A stretch of DNA of 64,000 nucleotides from Lonicera japonica (lineage: Eukaryota; Streptophyta; Magnoliopsida; Dipsacales; Caprifoliaceae): assembly GCA_021464415.1 (NCBI GenBank), contig CM038467.1, positions 30,621,248 through 30,685,247 of the forward strand, read 5' to 3'. Below the pieces are notes generated by a model. It saw nothing but the letters and a program-made list of their open reading frames with translations. It made no database searches and was not told where the DNA came from. Made by a program: the position numbers and the translations under genes. The first letter of the stretch is position 1; every line of letters starts with the position of its first letter. Shown piece by piece: positions 42,878 to 56,312 of the stretch.

Positions 42878-45800
42878 ATGGCAAAGGACGAATCAATATC
42901 TGTGAAAGAGGCTATTCACAAAATGCAACTGTCTCTCTTTGAAGGCATACGTGATGAGGGCCAGCTATTTGCTGCTGGGACTCTGATGTGTCAGAGTGAC
43001 TACCAAGATGTTGTGACTGAGAGATCGATTGCAAACATATGTGGGTACCCACTTTGCTGCAATTCTTTGCCATCTGAGCGGCCCCGGAAGGGCCGGTATC
43101 GCATTTCACTGAAGGAGCATAAGGTTTACGACCTTCATGAAACGTACATGTACTGCTCAACCAGCTGTGTTGTTAGCAGCAGAGCATTTGCTGGTAGTTT
43201 GCAGGAGGAAAGGTGCTCAGATTTTAACTCGGCAAAACTAAATCAGATTATGAGGTTGTTTGAAGGATTGAATTTGAACTCTACAGAGGATTTGGGGAAG
43301 AATGGAGATTTAGGGTTCTCAGAGTTAAAGATTCAGGAAAAACCAGATATAAAAGTTGGCGAAGTATCTGCGAAAGAGTGGATTGGTCCTTCAAATGCAA
43401 TTGAGGGTTATGTTCCAAAGAAAGATCGCAGTACCAACCCCGCACCTTCAAAAAACCGGAAGCAAGGTATTACATGCAAATCTTCAACTTGTTAAATTTA
43501 TCTCATGGCCTAAGATGCACCCAATCTAGTTCATTAATCTAACATTTTGACGTATACAACTACATAAATCTATTCTGATTCTTGTACTTGGTGATGCTTC
43601 TCTATTCGACTTGACTCGGCATATTTCTATTAATTTTTTTGCTAGCTTGAGTGAACTTTTTTGTGTGTTGTAGGGTCTAAAACTAAATCTGACAAGCCCA
43701 ATAGAGGAAACAAGATGATATTTAATGAGATGGACTTCATGAGTACTATAATCACTCAAGATGAGTATAGCATTTCGAAAATACCATCACTGAAGACTGT
43801 TTCCACTACAGAGGATAAAGCATTGACAAGAGAATTGAGCAGTAAAGGAATGGACCAGTTTACCAGTTCTGAAGCTAAATTGGAAGAATTAAATGAAAAG
43901 TGTTTGATTCCCATGATCGATAAACTCATCATATCAGAAACGTCTTTGGATCCATTTCAGAATGATACCCCTAAGAATGGCACAGAAACAGAAAAGGGAT
44001 TTAATGCTGAAAAAGCAGCTCAATCAAATGCTGCCATTCAGAAACCGTCTCTGAAATCGTCAGGTGCAAAGAAAGTAACTCGCTCCGTTACATGGGCAGA
44101 TGACAAATGCAATAGTGAAGGCAATGGAAATCTTTGCGAGTTTAGTGAATTGGAAGAAAAAAAAGAAGCTAGTGAGGTGTTTGGCTTTACAAACATGGAA
44201 GAAGATGGTAGCTCCTTTCGATTTGCATCAGCAGAAGCCTGTGCAATTGCACTTAGCCAAGCGGCTGAAGCTGTTGCATCTGGAGAATCCGATGCCCCTG
44301 ATGCTGGTATGCACATGTTCCGTTGTTTAAGGGCGTGTTTGATTGCAGTTGATATACAAATTTCATTTTTTCCTTTATTATTGTTATTATTTTTTATTAT
44401 TATATTGGTTTCTTTAAGAATCAACTTTCGTGGTAGAACCTGTCTTAGTATAATTTATCCCTCTTCCTTAGAATCCCAAAACCATATTTTTCTTCAATTT
44501 TTGTTTTACATGTCAATCTTCATGTAAAGAATTCAACTGAATTCAGTTTCATGTATCATCCAGTTTATGAAGCTGGAATTGTTATATTACCACCACCTCA
44601 TAATATGGATGAAGAGGATTGTGAGGAGAATGTTGATATGCTTGATTTAGAACCAGCTCCAGTAATGTGGTCAAGGAAACAAGGGATCTCACATTCTGAT
44701 TTTTTTGACTCTGAGGATTCTTTGTATGACAGTCCACCAGATGGATTCAATTTGAATGTAAGTCTACTACTCAACTTGCAGTTGTCATCTTATTTTGTCA
44801 TCATAAAGTTGTAAAAAATGCATTTGATGGTCTTTCAGTTATCGCCATTTGCAACAATGTTCATGGCACTCTTTTCGTGGATATCATCTTCTTCTCTGGC
44901 TTATATATATGGACGGGATGAAAATTCCCATGAGGAGTATTTATCTGCTAATGGGAGGGAGTACCTTCGGAAAGTTGTACTGACAGATGGGCGCTCTTCT
45001 GAAATTAAGCAAACACTTGCTGGCTGTCTTTCTCGGGCTTTACCAGGACTCGTGGATGATCTAAGGCTGCCTACGCCAATATCTACTCTGGAGAAGGGAC
45101 TGGTACTGCATTTCAACTGGTCAAGTTTTTAATTGCTTATCTATTATATTAAAAGTGAGGAAAGTTTGGTGCGTATATGAAATACTAAAATACCCTTCAT
45201 TCTTTAGAAAATAAAATGCAACTTGAACAGGGATTAAAACCCATGACCTTAGGTAGAAAGAAAATATATCTTTAACACTTGATGAAACACTATCACATGC
45301 CCTTAAATGTGTTTTAGAAGTCTACAAAATATCAGGAATTACTAGGTATAAAATTGCACATGCATGATGCATCTAGTGTACCTTGAGTTCTAGTGTGGAT
45401 TATTTAGTTACTTGTGTTTCTCTTCCCTTGTAATTGGATTTGGAAATATGGATGCTTCTGTGGGAAATTCAATGTTCCATTATATTTATCTGTTAACTTC
45501 TTCTCTAGCTCCAACAGTGCGGGATAAAACCTTGGGCTTTTGTCCTCTTAAGTATGCATCCTTTTCCAAGGATTCCAGTTTTCTCATCTGAAAATTTACT
45601 ACAATCAGGACGGTGCATTTGTGGGCTATAATTGGCGCGTTTTAGTTATGTTTTTACTGGATCTGCCAAAGCTTTTTTGCATATTTGGGCCCTCAAAAGT
45701 TAATACTCCCTCGGGCTCAAATTGATAATTCCACTTTGATGTTTTCTAAGGAAACACCCATTTTAACCTATTGAATGGTCCAGAATACAACTTCTATTGC

Positions 45801-46915
45801 GAGATTTAGTACATTGATTATGTCTTGGGACTATCAATTTAGACATCCCGGAAAGGAACGTGAGACTATCAATATGAGACAAAGGAAGTACTAATAAAAT
45901 AATTTCATTTTATTTAATTGAATTTGTCATACTAATTGCTCTATATGGTTATGTATTTTGTATGTCCATTTGTCGTCGTACATATTTGTTTGTTGAAAAG
46001 GTTGTGTCTCTTGATTTTGCAGTTCTTGTATTTTTCTTCATACAACAATCACATTTACAATCTTCCTCCCCCATGTAATACTCATATAGGATGAATATGT
46101 AAATCAACTGGCAAAAGAGATTGCTCAATAAGCCTCTTTTCTTCATGGAATATATTCCACTTGTTACTTAGATGATCTATATAAGGTATATGCTAGTTTT
46201 AGTGGCTAAACAGTAACTTAATCCTTTTTATTGTACATACATTTTAAGACAAATACTCTCTCCTCCCAAAATTAAGAGTATCACTTTCCATTTTAGTTCG
46301 TCTCAAATTAAGAGTCCCTTTCCCTTTTCGGGAATCAATGAACCATATCTTGCCCTAGTAAATAAGTTCTAGTCTTTACCATTGATTATATTGAAATTAG
46401 TGTTTTCCTTAATATGTGAAAAAGGTTAAAGTGGGAGTCTTGATTTGAGAGAGTTTTATTTCAGATTAATTTGATCTATATTCCGAGTTGCATGAATTCT
46501 TTCTGTCTGTTGATTTATTGTACATATATTTGGAGTGGAAGCATCATTTAATAAACTGTCTATGCCGGGTTAATTTACAGGGCCGCTTACTGGATACAAT
46601 GTCCTTTACTGATGCACTTCCCCCATTCAGAATGAAACAGTGGCAAGTCATTATTCTTTTGTTTCTCGATGCTCTCTCAGTTTGTCAGGTTCCAGCACTT
46701 GCTCCACACATGACAAGTAGCAGAATGTTGTTTAACAAGGTAAGAACTGTCTTAATACTATTTTTATTGGATTCAGTAATGAGATGCTTAGGTCTTGTTT
46801 TCGTCAATGTACTCCTTTCCTTTTTGAAAAGAAAGTTTAGATTCACACTGATTGAGATGTGTTTGTTCACTAAAAAGATCACAAGATAGTCCGAGTTATT
46901 GGAAAAAAGTATTGT

Positions 46916-46955
<40 letters not shown>

Positions 46956-48110
46956 CTACGCACCACTGAGTCTTGTCACATTTTCTATGGACCCTTTGCT
47001 TGCAACTTTTCAAATAGCTATATAATTTTATCAAACCTCTTAGTACTCCTGCAGTTGTGTCCCAGTGTGTATAGATTGGAGGATCTAAGTATGCCCTTGA
47101 TTAGTAGGCAGCTTCTAAGAGATCTAGTTATTCCTAGTTATAAGGAAAAAAGCTACAAAATTTAATCATGGAGCTCGCTGTGTTCCAAATTCTTTAGTGT
47201 TTGGTTGTATTATGATATAGGATGCTTTGGATCTATAGATTTATTTTCTCAATTTCTTCTCCTGTAGTACAGGCTGCATTTTTATTTTTTGAATGCTAGT
47301 AAAATGCTGTTCTTGTTGTGGACATGACGATGACAGGCCTTGTGAAAATATTCCAACAAATTGATTATTTGATGTAGTCAGTGAACTCTTTTAAGAAGTG
47401 AAGTTTGATTCATTATAGACTTTATAGTACTGCTTCCATCCTTAATTAAGTTGCCAACTTTATAAGGATATACTAATTGTGACATGATCAATGGTCTATC
47501 TTGAGATTTGGTATATTAATTGTGTCCTGAAAAAGAAACTAGACAACTAATTTGGGATACAGGGGTATTACATACTGTTAAATAATTTGAATTAATGCAT
47601 AATCAACCACCTAGTGCCTAGCTGCCATTCCCCACCAAGGCGGTCCAGGTGCTAGGTAACCCCTTGCTGCTTAATTTGGCATTTTCAGAACATTAAGGGT
47701 GCCCTTTATAAAAAGAAGGTTGCAAAATGACTGGAAACACTACTATTTTTATGAGCAGTTGGAAAAGAGACGAGTGATTTGGTGTGAAATTCTTACTTTT
47801 TTGGTTTTTCCATATAATCCCATTCTTTGGGTGAAGGGTAAGAAAATTTATTCCATGAATGAAGACTTGTCTCTTTTCCAAATTCTCATAGAACTAATAG
47901 TGTTTCCAGACCATTTTCCACTTTTCTGTTGAATGGACCCTAATATTTTGTGTTACAAAGCTTAAATATTAACAGTGTAGTTGGGTTGTGGTTATGTCTG
48001 AACAGGTGCTTGATGGTGCTGAAATTGGTGCAGAGGAGTATGAGATTATGAAGGATTTAGTAATTCCACTTGGCCGAGTACCTCAATTATCCATGCAGAG
48101 TGGAGGCTAA
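42878..48110 (+). CDS. RPAP2: RPAP2/Rtr1-type RNA polymerase II CTD phosphatase homologue
   Basis: There are six coding exons: 42878-43466, 43674-44306, 44564-44757, 44839-45102, 46581-46739 and 48006-48110. All have GT-AG borders and kept phase, giving 647 residues. The N-terminal Rtr1 domain has the zinc ligand set C55-x4-C60...C93-x3-C97 (ICGYPLC, YCSTSC) and [14 protein letters not shown] conserved SVTWAD motif and the alanine-rich [20 protein letters not shown] lie in exon 2. The conserved C-terminal region ([20 protein letters not shown] and after) is in exons 5-6. Family members dephosphorylate the Pol II CTD and help import Pol II into the nucleus; the Arabidopsis homologue is known as RIMA. 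The first ATG after the acceptor at 42864 was chosen. Introns 4 and 5 hold Stowaway-like MITEs. No defects were seen. Confidence 0.9.
45704..45890. mobile_element. Stowaway-like MITE in RPAP2 intron 4
   Basis: The element is 45706-45888 (183 bp), flanked by TA on both sides. Its ends are ctccctcgggctcaaattga and, on the opposite strand, cttcctttgtctcatattga, which fits the Tc1/mariner-type Stowaway family. Confidence 0.75.
46256..46451. mobile_element. Second Stowaway-like MITE in RPAP2 intron 4
   Basis: The left end 'actctctcctcccaaaatta' is complemented by 'cttgatttgagagagttt' at the right. The internal 'caaattaagagt' is typical of this family. The exact ends and TA duplication are less clear. 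Confidence 0.55.
46921..46952. repeat. (CT)n microsatellite in RPAP2 intron 5
   Basis: Sixteen uninterrupted CT units. Confidence 0.95.
47430..47562. mobile_element. Degraded Stowaway-like MITE in RPAP2 intron 5
   Basis: 'ctgcttccatccttaattaa' near the left edge and 'aactaatttgggatacaggg' near the right are inverted relatives of Stowaway ends. Downstream, 47580-47690 carries 'cctagtgcctag' and 'caaggcggtccaggtgctag', possibly another decayed CGCCTAG element. Confidence 0.4.
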
Positions 48111-48370
48111 TGATAATCAGAGCAGTATTTTCATCTGGTGATTAGCTTCAACAATATCATTTGCCAAACTCTCTACTTTCTACATTAGCCAATCTGAATT
48201 GATGCACTATGCCGGCTGTTAATCAAATTTTCTGGGATATGTTTTGTTTGGATGTAAAGAAAAGATTATCCCCAAGCATTGTGGAAAATATGGTCTATAC
48301 TGGTTCATTTCTGTGCTGGTATTTGGACTGTGGTCTGTTTGTGGACTTGCTTTTAGTGCCTCTACTTTTA

Positions 48371-48545
48371 GTGCTCGTTTGGTTCAAGTTTTAGTTTGTT
48401 CTCGGAATCTTAAAATGGTAAATTCATATTAGAAATCCCTTAATAGTTCATGTCAAGAGGTTGAATTATAAGTTGATAAACTCAAAACTGTGTAAAATTA
48501 CCATTTTGGATCACAGGAACAAACCAAAACTCGAACAAAATAGTA
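48371..48545. mobile_element. Small palindromic MITE downstream of RPAP2
   Basis: The left 'gctcgtttggttcaagtttt' pairs with the right-end complement 'attttgttcgagttttggtt', and the inner 'cttaaaatggtaa' pairs with 'ttaccattttgga'. A diverged relative lies at 49098-49276, sharing 'gtcaagagattgaattataa'-like sequence. Confidence 0.6.
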
Positions 48546-51300
48546 CTTGGCGTGTTGCTAAATGCTTTGGGGATGTTTCATTGGTTGCGAATGCATTTAT
48601 ATACAAATTTTGTAGTTACTAGTCTGCGGATGGTGCTTTGTTATGTACATATAGACAAATGAACACGGTCTTATCAGGCTGTGTTTAGTTCATTGAAAAT
48701 TTGACATGGTTGAAAGTAGTTTTAATGGAAAATTTCGTGTAAATGAAATGCTTTGTATTTGTTTGGTTGTTATCTAACAATGATGAATATAAACCGCAGT
48801 ACTTTTTGTTGTACATGGTTTGGTTGGTATCAAAATTTCCTCTGTTAATGTCTGCTCCTCATCCAGACTTTTTGCTTATCTAGGAGACTAGAATATTTAT
48901 AATTCTTACATTTCGTCTAAAATTAAAGTAGACTATTCTTTTTCAGAATGTCCAAAATTAAAGTTTAATTTTCTTCTCCACGCCATTAAATGTATTGACT
49001 CGTCATAATTTTATGACGTTTCTTGCCAACCATCAACTGTATTAAAATTAGTATATCTTCATTTGAAAAAGATAGATTCACTATTTCTGTTTCATTGAAG
49101 TGCTAGTTTAATTCGAGTTTTGTTACATTCTTTAAATTTTAAATTGATAAATTTATACTAAGAGTCTCTTTACAATTTATGTCAAGAGATCGAATTATAA
49201 ATTGATGAGTTCCAAATTTTTCTACGTAAAATTACTATTTTAAAATCTCCTAAAACTAATACTAATTTGATAGTTCCATTTTGTACACAAAGGCCCAAAT
49301 TTTAGTCCAAAGTAAGATTATTACACAAAAATGCCATAAATCAAACTACTTCGGCCTAAGTAGTTGAGTGTATAGGTCAATATGGTTAATGGGTCAATAT
49401 GGTTCAATCTCCCTCCCCTTCCTGAAGACTAGATCCATCATTAATTGTATAAAAGAAAATAATGTGATAGCTTTTGCTCCATTTTCTACCAAAAGGGCCC
49501 AGACTTTAGTCCAAATTGGGACTATTACACAAAACTGACCATAAATGAATTATGGCTTATGGTAAGCATCCATGTAAAGACATAATTAGGTCTTAAAATA
49601 TATTAAATAAGATAACCTAAGAGGTTGCATCTCCAGTAGGGGCGAATTTGGGATTGTGATTTGTGTGGGTAAGTGCACGGTCTCAGATTCGATTTTCCGC
49701 TGCATAAAACTTTTCTTAACTTTTTTTTTTCATACAAAAAAATTTAAGTAAGGGAAGGCTTAATTCAGGGCCAACACATACCACAAATTTCATTCAATGA
49801 GCCGGAAATTATTAAAAGCGGAATTCAAACTTGAAGTCTTGTGTAAGCATTCAATGAGCGACAAACTATTGGTTAACAGAATGGACCACTAAACATCTGT
49901 CCTTGTTCGGAATGATGTGTGAAGTCCAAATTAAGATAAGGTTGAGCTTCATAATCAAGTGGATCCATACTCTTTTAATCATACTTTTCTTTAACTTTGA
50001 CTTCTTGTAATAATACATTCAATTCGAGAAAGAGATGATAATGTTTAATGTTTTTAGCTCTACTCTTTTAGCAAATGATACATTGATAAAAATAAGTTAT
50101 AATTACAGTAATAATTCAATATGTTAAGGATGACTCATTGAATATAATTAATAAATAAATAGAATCAGAAAAAGACTTAAAGACTATTAATTATGTGATG
50201 TCACTCGGACGAGATAAATTATATATATATATATAAGGGGTTGGTTGATTTATTTATTCGGACTTGAGAAGTTTTAATTGGTCTAAAAATTTACATCTCA
50301 ACATTTATTTTAAAAAAAAAAAAAACATAAGAGACGGTTTTTACTTTTTAAGTTTAAAGTCTTAATTTTTAATGAAGTGCAATACTTCTTTTGTACTTAT
50401 TCTTTTAAATATAGTCTATTTTATAAAAGAAGTGGCCATTAGTCTTATAACTCGATGGCATCCTTCAAATCCTCATAACAAGAAGATAATGGGTTCAACC
50501 CGCATGGATGTGATTGTCGAATCTACAACACCTATTCAAATATGACATTCAGAAGTTTCGGACTTCAAAACAGGTTAGTTTTCAAATTAAACATTTAAAT
50601 TTAAGCAATGAAACAAACGCAACCTAAGTTGTATTTACAATGCAAGATAAAAAAAAGTAGGATATATAGGATAAAATTATCTTATCTTATATTTGGTATT
50701 GGTCAAAAATGGATACAATTTATTGTTACATACAGTATTTTAACACTTCCAAAATTGATGTATCTTGTTACTTAAATAAATATATTTTTTACTTTGTTTA
50801 GAAATGCTAAAATATCGAAGCAAAGTTTATGTAACTGTAAGTCAAAAAGTATTTTTTTCCCTATTTAATATATAATCTTAACTCCGCCACTGGATATTTA
50901 CGATGGATTATATATCTTACAAAGGCATCTAATCCCACCATAAGATGGATTAAACAATTCCATTTAGAAGGTGAGATTATTTTATCTTTTCTTAATGATA
51001 TATTTGACATTTTTATTCGACATGTTAAACACAAACGATAATCATGCATACTAGGTTGGCAGTGGGGATTAGGGAGTATGAGCAAGAGTGTAACCTTAGG
51101 AACTGCTCTTGAATAGTAGCGATTACCAACTCTTGTAAACAATGTGTCTCGTACAAGATCTTATTCTAATATTCCATCAAGGCCCTCAAGTGTAAATTTT
51201 GTATTAATCATTACACAAGGCAAATGCAATTAAGCTTTAGATATGAAAACTAAAATATACTCCTTTCATTTTAGATTAAGAGTTAAGATTTTTTTTTTGA
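48546..51300. other. Intergenic, no gene recognised
   Basis: AT-rich DNA. It includes the diverged MITE relative at 49098-49276 and an imperfect direct repeat ('ttttagtccaaa...attacacaaaa' near 49300 and 49500). It also holds tRNA-like B-box motifs near 49688 and 50490 that hint at old SINEs. Confidence 0.5.
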
Positions 51301-51330
51301 AAACATAAATGAAGGGGATAAAAATATTAT

Positions 51331-53000
51331 GTCTGAGATTCGATCTGTATATTGTCCGAGCTTTTGGCTTGCGGCCGAGCTCGGCCCAAAAGCCTAAGAA
51401 AGGTGTTCAATGATTGACATGTGGCAAAAGTGGCATGAAGCGTGGCTAGCACGCCCTATGACCATTAACAACCCTATCATCGCAACAACAAACACCCACT
51501 ATTTCTCCACTTCCCCCTAACCAATGAGGGGGTAGGGTTTATCACATTGTAACGGTTAGTTCCTTATATCTATAAAAGGAACAGGTCCTTAGCATTTCAG
51601 ATCATCACAAAATTCATCAAATGCAATTATAATTACTCTATGTAACCATCTTTATCCTTATTAATAAAACATTAGCATCATCACCAAAGAGTGGACGTAA
51701 ACCAGACCTACCATCCATTGGCTAGAAGAATCACCCTCACCAAAAATTTGTGTGTTCTTCTTATCCATTTTTCGATACTTATTGTCCATTATTTCGTTTG
51801 TAGGCAACTTTTCTTACCCAAAAATTAGTTGACCTTACAACTATCGCTGTTTGTGTGAAACGATTAATTTTCTCATTCCAGCAAGTGCCAGAAAATCAAA
51901 GCTTCATCAACCCAAAAACCTTCAATCCCCCCTAACTAGAAAACTCAGGGAATAACCATATATGAAAAAGAAAATCAAACCCTTGTTTTTTTTTAAAGAA
52001 AAAGAACAGGATGATCACCTCTTTAAATCCAAAGATATCACGGTCATGAACACCTCACAAAAGGGGAGATAATTTGACAATCGACCATATTACTTAGTCA
52101 TAACCAAAGTCCACTTAATAGAGAAGGGCCATCCCGATGAAGGATTACAGCTTCGGCCCACTTTTGTCTAATCATACACAGTGGCGACAGAGAATTAATA
52201 AGAATGTTTTTGGAAGACAATCAAAGACTAAGTGACAGTCTCGTCGATTTGGCCAAACAACTCTTATCATGTTTGACCAACTATGATGACCACGAATCGT
52301 ACACTAGCCACACAACAAGAGGCCAACGCCAGCCCAAGCATGATTTGAACCCACCCACTTGCCCCTAGAGGTAAGAAGGGACATGGTAATAATGGACATA
52401 ATGCTAAAAAGGGGATTGTCAACACTGACAATCAGAGTGTTCAACCATAAAGGTCAAGTTCCTCAAATGATCAGTGCATTCTTAAGAATTGGCTAGCATG
52501 GCCCAAAGATAAAAGCTTGGCAACCTCATTAGGAGGTAGTTAATCAACCGAATCACTAGTCAAAACCCCCACAGAACAGATCGGATGAAGATCTAAGACA
52601 CTTTATACTTAATGCAGTACAAAATTATGGAAAAGAATAAGTAAAAACCACTAGAGACCTTGCTAGAAAATGTTTAAGATAGAAAAACAAACAGTCACTC
52701 TTTACTGTTTGGATAGTTAACACAGACCCATCTCGCAAGTTCACCATGCCGAAATACCCAATATATAATGGAAAGTTTGATCCCGCACACCACCTTCGAA
52801 CTGATAACCAAACCATGAACCCTGTGGGAAAACAATGAGGCCTTCTTATGCAGATGTTTTGCTGCCAGACTTAGCAAAACATCACTCAAATGGTATAAAG
52901 CATCACATAACAGTTCATAGACAGCTCCTAACCCTTTAATGGTATATAAGCCTAGAGAGTCACTCAAGGATTACTCAAAGAAGTATTGTAAAAATATTAG
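51331..53000 (+). pseudogene. Decayed Gypsy-type retrotransposon fragment (LTR part plus gag)
   Basis: A region with 'ctataaaagga' (about 51570) looks like an LTR promoter and leader. Around 52730-52980 the plus-strand reading across stops and a frameshift gives a Retrotrans_gag pattern: FTMPKYPIYNGKFDPAHHL, then a KTSLKWYKAS-like segment and KPRESLKDYSKKY. There is no intact frame and no pol. The left boundary is a guess from a TG start. Confidence 0.55.
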
Positions 53001-55289
53001 AGCATTTTCAATGTAACCTAAATTGAAGAGAAATTGAGTGCCACACATGATACATAGACAATAAGTTAAAAAACCATCTCCAATGTAAACATGGATAATG
53101 ACAACATGGATAATGACAATAAAGATGATGTTGCAAAAAGAGCGGAAGATATTGTTAGGGTCACCATCCACATTTAGATTGTTTCATAGATAATGTCTAA
53201 ATGTCACATCATCATTTTTAGTATTTTTATAAATTTTAATAAACTCATTGATTATTTTAATTACAACAAACAAAAATAAATGGATAAATAATAAAAGAAT
53301 TTTGACTACAATTTTAAAGTAATAAGCAAATTATAAACTCACCTCAAACAGTTCGAATCGAATTTAAAAACCCAGTGGGTTGGGTTTTTTGGCCCTTTCT
53401 ATTCGATTTTCATATTCTGTCCAAAAGGGGAAAAAAATTAAAGAGGCGATTGATAAGTGCCCAAAATTGTAATTTAAACCTACAAATAATATTTTATGAT
53501 TGTATAATTAATGTTTAAAATGTGGAGGAATAATATTTCTTTTGTCTTTTCTAGGGAAGTAATAAAATATGAGAAAAAAATCTAAAAAGGTGGAAGAAGT
53601 TAATTAAAGACAAAAGAGGAAAATGAAGAAAGATTTAAAGACGCATCAATTTTTTCTAAATGATGAGCTAGTTGAGTTGGTAAAGACTTAGTCTTCAAAA
53701 TCTCAAGATTCAAGGTTCAAATATTCTATCTTTTATTCTTATATATAGACATAGTTTCTAAACCTAAAGAGTGGAGATACAATACATAGAAAATTCCCAC
53801 ATATTCTCTCATTCTATACTATCTAGACCTAAAGAGTGGATATACATAATATATAGAATATATAGATTAAAAATTATTAGAGAGGGAAAATCCCCACATA
53901 TTCTCTCATGCTAGCTATATACTAGTTGCCGTGCGGCCAAAATAATAAAGGTGAATTAGTGGGACAACATAAAGCCGTGCATGCTTGGTTGAATTCTCTC
54001 CCAAAGGGGAGGGATGAAACCGTCATCGATGTAATGTGCTTAATTTAATTGTAATTAATTTTTAATTATTTGTCATAAATTAACAAATTTTGAAATTATC
54101 ATTATTATAATGCTTGTTTTCTTTCTAGTCTTTTATTTTTTTTTAAATAAATTAAAAATCTCCTGTGATCACCATAATTGGGATACAAATGATGCCTATT
54201 TTTATTTACATTATTTTTAATGAAAGAATGAAGGTGATTTTGAATTTGTTTATATAGTAGAGATACATATTAAAAATATAATTAGATATTTTTTATTTAT
54301 ATCCATGGTAGTGAATTCTCTTTCCTTAGGATTTATTTACATTGATTACTTGCTTGCTTGGCTTGATTTAATTAGTTTAGATAATTTTAAATTCAAAATT
54401 CAAAAATTCAGTTCCTAAATCTTTGATTTCGACAAACTTTCCTCTCTTTGATGTATTAGTTTGGATTTGGGTCGACTCCTACTTATTCGCTATACTAATT
54501 TAATTATTTTACATAAAATTAGGGTTTTTATGCATTTAAGTGCGGGTTAAAGTAACGACAAATTAATTTTCAAAATTCCCCTTAAATCATATCTTTATAG
54601 TTTTCGAAGAAGATAATTAATTAGATAATTAAAATTTGAAAGTAGCAGTATAAAAAGAAAAAGATGGTTTAAACATAATGAATGGAGTGGAGTGGTTTAA
54701 ATAAATTATAGAGATGAAGACACAAGAAGATGTTTTAGGTGGAGTGGTTTAAATAAATTTAATTATTTGTAAAATTATTATTCCTTAATTCTTTTATAGA
54801 AATAATTTATTTTTTTATTTAAACAAGCCCCATTTTCTAATACCCTATTATTTATTTTCTATTATTTTGTATCTTGTTATGCGATTTAGCCTTAATCAAT
54901 TTTTTTTATACAAAATAATAATTTCACGACTCAAGTTATTTTACATAATACAACTTTTTTTATATAATTATAAATTCACATATACATAACTACTATAATA
55001 TATGAATAAGAGTGAACGCATAACTACATAACAATACAAATAAATCAATGGGGTTGATTTATCTTAGTTGAACACAAAATCTTGTAATCAAACCTTTTGG
55101 TTCAGTGACATAAAACTGTGACCAGAATAATCTTGGGTTAATTTGAAATTTTTAAAATTGATTCTCGGTGTTATTATAAACAAGAATGAGTTAAAATACG
55201 CATAAAATTAATCTGATTACCCGTGAGAAAACATTAAAAAAAAAAAAAAAACGCAAAATCTTGTGCAAGAGAAGATGCCAACGGGTTAC
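53001..55289. other. Intergenic AT-rich DNA upstream of the kinase gene
   Basis: It contains a SINE-like module at about 53667-53750 (A-box-like 'gagctagttgagttggtaaa', B-box-like 'aaggttcaaatat'). A near-duplicate follows at about 53760-53815 and 53820-53912 ('cctaaagagtgga', 'cccacatattctctcat'). The rest is low-complexity AT DNA with no recognisable gene. Confidence 0.5.
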
Positions 55290-55482
55290 AAAAATACACA
55301 TTTCCATCTCCTCGACTCTCTCAAACTCTCTTTGTACATCTGTATCTATATGTTGTATGTATGTATGTATGCATCTATCTCAATCAATTAACTTTCCTTT
55401 GTCGGCCATGGTGTCAATCTAATTACCCCAACATCATCACCTCCTCGTTGTTGTTGATCTTCACAACCTCATCATTCCATCG
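55290..55482 (+). other. Candidate 5' UTR exon of the GSK3-like kinase
   Basis: A CT-rich stretch with 'ctctctcaaactctctttg' and a short TATG repeat ends in ccatcg|gtaaac, a good donor. A 2.06 kb leader intron would run to an acceptor near 57541 ('ccttatttctag'). It contains a SINE and a hAT-like MITE. A leader intron is usual in plant members of this family. Confidence 0.5.
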
Positions 55483-55845
55483 GTAAACTTCTCGATCCCT
55501 TTTTTTTTGTTTGCATTTCGATCGAGTATTGTTTGCGATCTGATTACGCCTTTTTTCCATTTTTGGACTTTTTCTTATTCGGATTATTAGATCCTTATGT
55601 AGGTGTAAATTGTTTTTTCTGATTCTGCAGGTTTGATTGATTTTGTATTTCAACTTCTAGTTATTATTTTTTTTTGCCATATTGAACTGAAGATATTGCT
55701 GTATTATTGGAACTTGTGATGGAATTATTTTGTGCATTATATAGATCTTTGTTGATTCTGTGTTTGTTCTTTGTTAATCGCTCAATGATCCCGTATTTGT
55801 ACACAGATACCATATATATGTAACTAAATCTCTGTTCACATAGAC

Positions 55846-55983
55846 TTTTTTTATTTTTTTCCCCATGACTCTCCGCTCGGGAAGCCGGCTGTCCTGGCCA
55901 CAAGTGCTTCTAACGGGGAGCGAACTCTTGTAGTCTAGGAACAGTTCACCCGCTTGGAGCACAGACTGCCACTGCGCCACATC
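55846..55983 (-). mobile_element. tRNA-derived SINE in the kinase leader intron
   Basis: Read on the minus strand, it shows A box 'tggcgcagtggcagtctgtg', B-box-like 'gagttcgctcccc', a body 'cggcttcccgagcggagagt', and an A-rich tail (T run at 55846-55860). No target-site duplication is clear. Confidence 0.65.
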
Positions 55984-56088
55984 TTATCGTTTTTGAATTT
56001 CTTTATCATATGACATGTCTGCGCATAAATTTGACGTACAATGATATTGTCTAACTTTTTTCGTTTTTTTTTTTTGGGTACAAAGGGG

Positions 56089-56312
56089 TTGTTTAGTAGA
56101 GGTGACAATTTTAGAAACGACATGGAAACACGAACGTGTCTATGAGGATGCCACAATTGTAATCATGTCTATCGAGTTGTTTTGTGTGTAGGCAGGTCGC
56201 ATTCATGTTATCTAAAAATATGAGAAATTGTGTTGTCGATTTTCTTTTCATGTCGAAACATGTCAGGCAGAAAGGTGACCCGAAAACACGAATTGCCACC
56301 CCTATTGTTTAG
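56089..56312. mobile_element. Short hAT-like MITE with 8-bp target-site duplication
   Basis: The element is 56097-56304 (208 bp) between direct repeats ttgtttag (56089-56096 and 56305-56312). Its ends are tagaggtgacaatttt and, on the opposite strand, taggggtggcaattcg. Confidence 0.85.
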
